Positions 6,701 through 8,043 of a DNA stretch of 8,043 nt are shown here, in pieces. The stretch is from Bacteroidota bacterium (GTDB taxonomy: Bacteria; Bacteroidota; Bacteroidia; UKL13-3). The DNA lies in NCBI GenBank assembly GCA_947449515.1, contig CANFSD010000065.1:1-8043 (forward strand), written 5' to 3'. The notes under the pieces are model-generated. The model made no database searches. It was given only the letters and a program-made list of their open reading frames with translations, and was not told where the DNA came from. Each line of letters begins with the position of its first letter. Within the stretch, counting starts at the first letter, position 1. The translations under genes were made by a program, and so were the position numbers.

Positions 6701-8043
6701 GATACCTGGGATGGAGATTGTTCTATCATTGGAAAAGATGCTTTCCGTTTCAAAAATGGAAATAGCAATATTTTAAATGCTACATTTTCTAATAACCCTA
6801 GTTGTACCCAATCTTATTCTAGTACAGGCCTTCCTGGATCATACCCAGCTACAACAGATGCAGCCATTACCGGTTTGCCAAAAAGATGCGACAACAATGG
6901 TATCACCACCAAATATGTAATTTCAAAAAGGTTTAAACATAATTCAACCAATTTAGATTTATCATGGGTTGGTGATTTAATTGATACGGCCGACAATACC
7001 ACAAAATGCGTTGAAAGCTGGTCTTTGGATAATATAAAAATTGAAATTCGTCGCCCAGCAAACTTGCTATGGTCTACCGGAGATTCCGATAGAAATATTG
7101 TTGTTACACCTACCGACCCAAGCACCATTTATTGGGTAAGAGTTCCTGTTGCTACTGGATACTGCTGGGATACCGTAACCATTAGCACTTATACTGGTCA
7201 GGTACCAGGAGATTTATTGGGATATGATACTTTGAGAAATTGCCTTAGCTATTCAGATTTTTATACCTTACCAAACAACTTTGATAAATACAGCTGGAGC
7301 AATGGTGATTTAACACAAAGAGGAACCTTTTACAATGAGGGTTGGTATACCGGTTATGTTTATAGCAATTATGGCTGTTATGGCTCCGACAGTGTTTTTG
7401 TTTCTTTCAATAGGGTTAGCATAGTTCCTTCTGCAGATACTGCTGTATGTTATGGCAGTCCATTGACAATTAAAGCAAACTTCAATAATGATTGCAGTCC
7501 ATTTGGCGCGCCGGCATCAGTTGTTTATGCGCCTGCACAAGCCATTCCTGGTTATACCTATAAAGGAGAATTCAGAGGTCATCATTATTATTTAGCAGAT
7601 GTGCATAGCAGTTGGAGTATTGCAGCTCAAAACGCATTAGCAGCTGGTGGCCACTTAGCAAGTATTAACGATACCATAGAACAAAATTTCATAGCTACAA
7701 TTGTTGACAGCAATGCTTGGTTAGGATTATATAACAGTCCTGCCGGATATTACAAATGGATGAATTGTGATACACTCACTTATTCAAATTTTGCGCCAGG
7801 CGAACCTACTTTAACGCCAAACGATTATATTTTCATGTTGGCAAATAATTGTCCAGAAGCAGACAAATGGGCTGCCAATACTGACAGTGATACACTTGTT
7901 AAAGACCCATGTCATTCAAATATTTTTGGTTTATTGGAGATTTATAATATTTCTCATTTATATGATTGGTTAGAAAATGGTGTTTCAACATACACAACAG
8001 ATAGCTTTACTGTATATCCAACTACCAATGCAAGTTACCGTGG
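3764..8043 (+). CDS. Large secreted FG-GAP / UnbV-ASPIC / Ig-like protein with inserted C-type lectin domains (partial; C-terminus beyond right edge)
   Basis: One uninterrupted frame of 1426 codons runs off the right edge. Residues 1-19 are a signal peptide (MLKK, hydrophobic core, cut after AFS before Q20; no lipobox). Domain order: seven FG-GAP/VCBS calcium-loop motifs (43-393), a UnbV/ASPIC domain (about 418-508), then Ig-like modules at about 519-584, 590-819, 826-891, 898-1145, 1154-1216 and from 1224 onward. Modules 2, 4 and 6 contain inserted domains: a C-type lectin domain (640-769), a beta-sandwich-like domain (913-1096) and a second C-type lectin domain (1270-1393). The protein is rich in N, T, S and G and poor in charge, typical of exported Bacteroidota surface proteins. 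Its product is probably surface-bound or released; adhesion or glycan binding is inferred from the lectin-like domains. Proteins of this kind usually end in a type IX secretion sorting domain, which would lie outside the window. The ATG is chosen because the signal peptide starts there; no Shine-Dalgarno is present. Confidence 0.93.
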   Translation, partial: MLKKLLFAGLFLANFSAFSQPFNNVITTAKLPGGESMILDIIDYNNDGFEDVVYQTGLYGNIEIYRNLNGVFSNVTKFLGFPVIAGAGDGQEGVISFDYDNDGFQDLLVMKSSSNGYIRLFKNNCGTGFTEVTATVGLPVNPNIVAANLTRDPLVVISDYDGDKDNDIIYTSFDGTKYAVSLLKNTLGVFAPPADLLTGFANTYVPYVAVINYDNDQDEDLLVIKVDNISNACQIELFDNSGGSFTIIPVTGLGNNSPVGFANITDFNNDGFMDILLGTKEVVNPGPTNSGTKVFLNNAGDGTFTLSSISTINAVGADYYNSHVFDIDNDGDNDVIWEINRNTQTNSFPSVQKNDGTNNFTSIRGTTLPLALTRTDSSAKYFIFDFDNDGALDVFKPGTGNTGAQYGAQLYKNNFNSNNYINIKLLSCNGQADPIGARIVVKTGSLTQTKMYNSQGITSTTTGKSEKVHFGLGTVSTIDQIEVYFQDNITSPVILKNVTTNQTLSITDGTCTLGLPLTFDLGPDTTSNCNIDTAYLVAPGGYASYAWSNGDITPDTKITKAGWYFCTVTNAALCSTFDSIYVNFGVGRLVQKDTSVCVNTPYQLDALPRFDCSPLGAPVKRAPLFPGENIGAAFTYVNSYNGHHYYRMTNPSNWTDAMTAANQAGAYLAVINDQAEQDFISNEASLDGFSLWTGLYRSGTGAPFRWLNCDSLNYFNWAKALGAPLNGALENYVYSRSNTCTNPREWKNIDETASSSDPCEAAIYGLVEFDASTNISYKWSNGDTTASTIVTPSAPNNYFVQITQNGANCFASINLNVIDPNTLFPADTLTECKSSFLTLQAALGMQKYKWSTGSSNDHIFVSSTNANRWYSCTVTTPEGCIGTDSVYVVIFNTNIITPDTAVCLGSPVTIRGPMPPYAFQTDYTQNFQSAPFGGWNSLNTLNFNGSKVLGPFANDSITYNYMGLPSHDSVIVTFDLYIHDTWDGDCSIIGKDAFRFKNGNSNILNATFSNNPSCTQSYSSTGLPGSYPATTDAAITGLPKRCDNNGITTKYVISKRFKHNSTNLDLSWVGDLIDTADNTTKCVESWSLDNIKIEIRRPANLLWSTGDSDRNIVVTPTDPSTIYWVRVPVATGYCWDTVTISTYTGQVPGDLLGYDTLRNCLSYSDFYTLPNNFDKYSWSNGDLTQRGTFYNEGWYTGYVYSNYGCYGSDSVFVSFNRVSIVPSADTAVCYGSPLTIKANFNNDCSPFGAPASVVYAPAQAIPGYTYKGEFRGHHYYLADVHSSWSIAAQNALAAGGHLASINDTIEQNFIATIVDSNAWLGLYNSPAGYYKWMNCDTLTYSNFAPGEPTLTPNDYIFMLANNCPEADKWAANTDSDTLVKDPCHSNIFGLLEIYNISHLYDWLENGVSTYTTDSFTVYPTTNASYR
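3836..4993 (+). other. Seven-motif FG-GAP/VCBS segment, probable seven-bladed beta-propeller
   Basis: Seven calcium-loop motifs of the DxDxDGxxD type start at residues 43 (DYNNDGFED), 98 (DYDNDGFQD), 159 (DYDGDKDND), 212 (NYDNDQDED), 266 (DFNNDGFMD), 326 (DIDNDGDND) and 385 (DFDNDGALD). The spacings are 55, 61, 53, 54, 60 and 59 residues, matching one blade each of an integrin-alpha-like propeller. Most motifs are followed by hydrophobic strands such as DVVYQ or DLLVMK. The count of seven and the even spacing argue for one closed propeller that binds up to seven calcium ions; the fold is inferred from the family. Confidence 0.85.
5015..5287 (+). other. UnbV/ASPIC domain
   Basis: Residues about 418-508 match the UnbV/ASPIC pattern that typically follows FG-GAP repeats (as in CRTAC1-like proteins): NNYINIKLLSC (418-428), DPIGARIVVKTG (433-444), a central serine/threonine-rich stretch, VHFGLGT (468-474), then DQIEVYF and a final LSITDG. 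The GAR and VHFGLG signatures are both intact. Its function is not known in bacteria. The pairing with the propeller is the usual one, whereas the C-terminal Ig and lectin part is not. Confidence 0.8.
5681..6070 (+). other. C-type lectin-like domain 1, inserted in Ig-like module 2
   Basis: Residues about 640-769 show the C-type lectin fold pattern: GHHYYRM as first strand, WTDAMTAANQAGAYLAVIND as helix 1 and its strand, EQDFI as helix 2 start, LWTGLY (691-696) as the WIGL-type motif, then RWLNC, NYFNW, REWKNID (a WND-like segment) and DPCEAAIYGLVEF as the final strand. The EPN or QPD calcium/sugar motif is not evident; the corresponding stretch reads NGALENYVY. Sugar binding is therefore uncertain. 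A leader DCSPLGAP (611-618) precedes it and recurs before domain 2. Confidence 0.8.
6500..7051 (+). other. Beta-sandwich-like domain with DLYIxDxWDGD motif, inserted in Ig-like module 4
   Basis: Residues about 913-1096 form a separate domain: an aromatic start with QNFQSAPFGGWNS, a strand-rich core with LPSHDSVIVTFDLYIHDTWDGD, then GKDAFRFKNG, ATFSN...CTQSYS, and a closing WSLDNIKIEIR strand. I recognise the HDxVxVxFDLYIxDxWDG and TFSN/QSY pattern from secreted Bacteroidota proteins; it looks like a carbohydrate-binding-type jelly roll, but I cannot name a family with certainty. It takes the same place in its Ig-like module as the lectin domains do in theirs. Confidence 0.6.
7571..7942 (+). 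other. C-type lectin-like domain 2, inserted in Ig-like module 6
   Basis: Residues about 1270-1393 repeat the lectin pattern: GHHYYLAD, WSIAAQNALAAGGHLASIND as helix 1 and strand, EQNFI, AWLGLY (1318-1323) as the WIGL motif, YKWMNCD, NFAPGEPTLTPND (1342-1354), NNCPEADKW, and DPCHSNIFGLLEI as the final strand. Unlike domain 1 it has a Gly-Glu-Pro segment (1346-1348) near the usual EPN position, so calcium-dependent sugar binding is more plausible here. The leader DCSPFGAP (1243-1250) matches that of domain 1, showing that the two arose by duplication of leader plus lectin together. Confidence 0.82.

Larger units (their letters stand above)
5318..8043 (+). repeat. Array of at least six Ig-like modules, alternately plain and carrying an inserted domain
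   Basis: Each module begins with a D-T segment and a Cys, has a W-(S/L)-x-(N/T)-G segment, and ends with a second Cys followed by (D)S(V/I)xVxF-type strands. Cysteines and tryptophans are: module 1 C529, W547, C574; module 2 C597, W779, C809; module 3 C832, W850, C880; module 4 C903, W1103, C1134; module 5 C1160, W1178, C1205; module 6 C1229, W1402, second Cys beyond the window. Cys-to-Trp distance is 18 in modules 1, 3 and 5, but 182, 200 and 173 in modules 2, 4 and 6. Trp-to-Cys stays at 27-31 throughout. The extra residues are therefore inserted at one point of the fold. The modules resemble PKD/Ig-like repeats of Bacteroidota gliding and adhesin proteins; the cysteines are placed to form a disulfide in each module. 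Confidence 0.8.

Noticed and set aside
4399..7128. Five minus-strand open frames opposite the large surface-protein gene
   Set aside because: All lie antisense to a continuous coding frame with clear domain motifs; none has a plausible protein of its own.
5681..7942. Lectin domains as variable targets of a diversity-generating retroelement
   Set aside because: Such targets have C-type lectin folds, but there is no reverse transcriptase and no template-type near-repeat in the window. The two lectin copies differ throughout rather than at adenine-derived positions.

Overview
The window looks like a chromosomal segment of a member of the Bacteroidota. The DNA is AT-rich. None of the five genes has a Shine-Dalgarno-like sequence before its start. 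One promoter has an exact match to the Bacteroidota -7 box TAnnTTTG. A DUF4294 protein (a family I know only from this phylum), a long Bacteroidota-type Lgt and a large secreted FG-GAP/UnbV/Ig-like protein all fit. A finer placement, for example flavobacterial or sphingobacterial/chitinophagal, cannot be made from the sequence.

Layout. Positions 1-2427 hold three minus-strand genes, in transcription order: lgt (prolipoprotein diacylglyceryl transferase, 2427-1270), a DUF4294 gene with a signal peptide (1235-690, only 34 bp after lgt, so probably co-transcribed), and a family 2 glycosyltransferase with an N-terminal membrane anchor (start at 533, cut by the left edge). The last two are separated by 156 bp containing short inverted repeats and A/T tracts. 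A 115-bp divergent promoter region (2428-2542) separates lgt from plus-strand ltaE (threonine aldolase, 2543-3571). After a 192-bp gap with an 8+8 bp inverted repeat, one open frame runs from 3764 off the right edge (at least 1426 residues).

That last gene is the centre of interest. It encodes a secreted protein with a seven-motif FG-GAP/VCBS segment (probably a seven-bladed beta-propeller), a UnbV/ASPIC domain, and then at least six Ig-like modules. Modules 1, 3 and 5 are plain. Modules 2, 4 and 6 carry a whole extra domain, always inserted between the same conserved Cys and Trp: a C-type lectin domain, a beta-sandwich-like domain, and a second C-type lectin domain. The Cys-to-Trp distance is exactly 18 residues in all three plain modules and 182, 200 and 173 in the loaded ones. 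This looks like an Ig-like scaffold displaying a lectin or sandwich domain on every second module. It is probably a cell-surface or released adhesin or carbohydrate-binding protein; the binding role is inference.

The genes do not form one obvious pathway. lgt, the DUF4294 gene and the glycosyltransferase suggest envelope biogenesis, ltaE is amino-acid metabolism, and the large gene is a cell-surface product. A second notable point is the Lgt: it is about 95 residues longer than E. coli Lgt, seems to contain a duplicated catalytic-region segment, and differs at several residues important in the E. coli enzyme.
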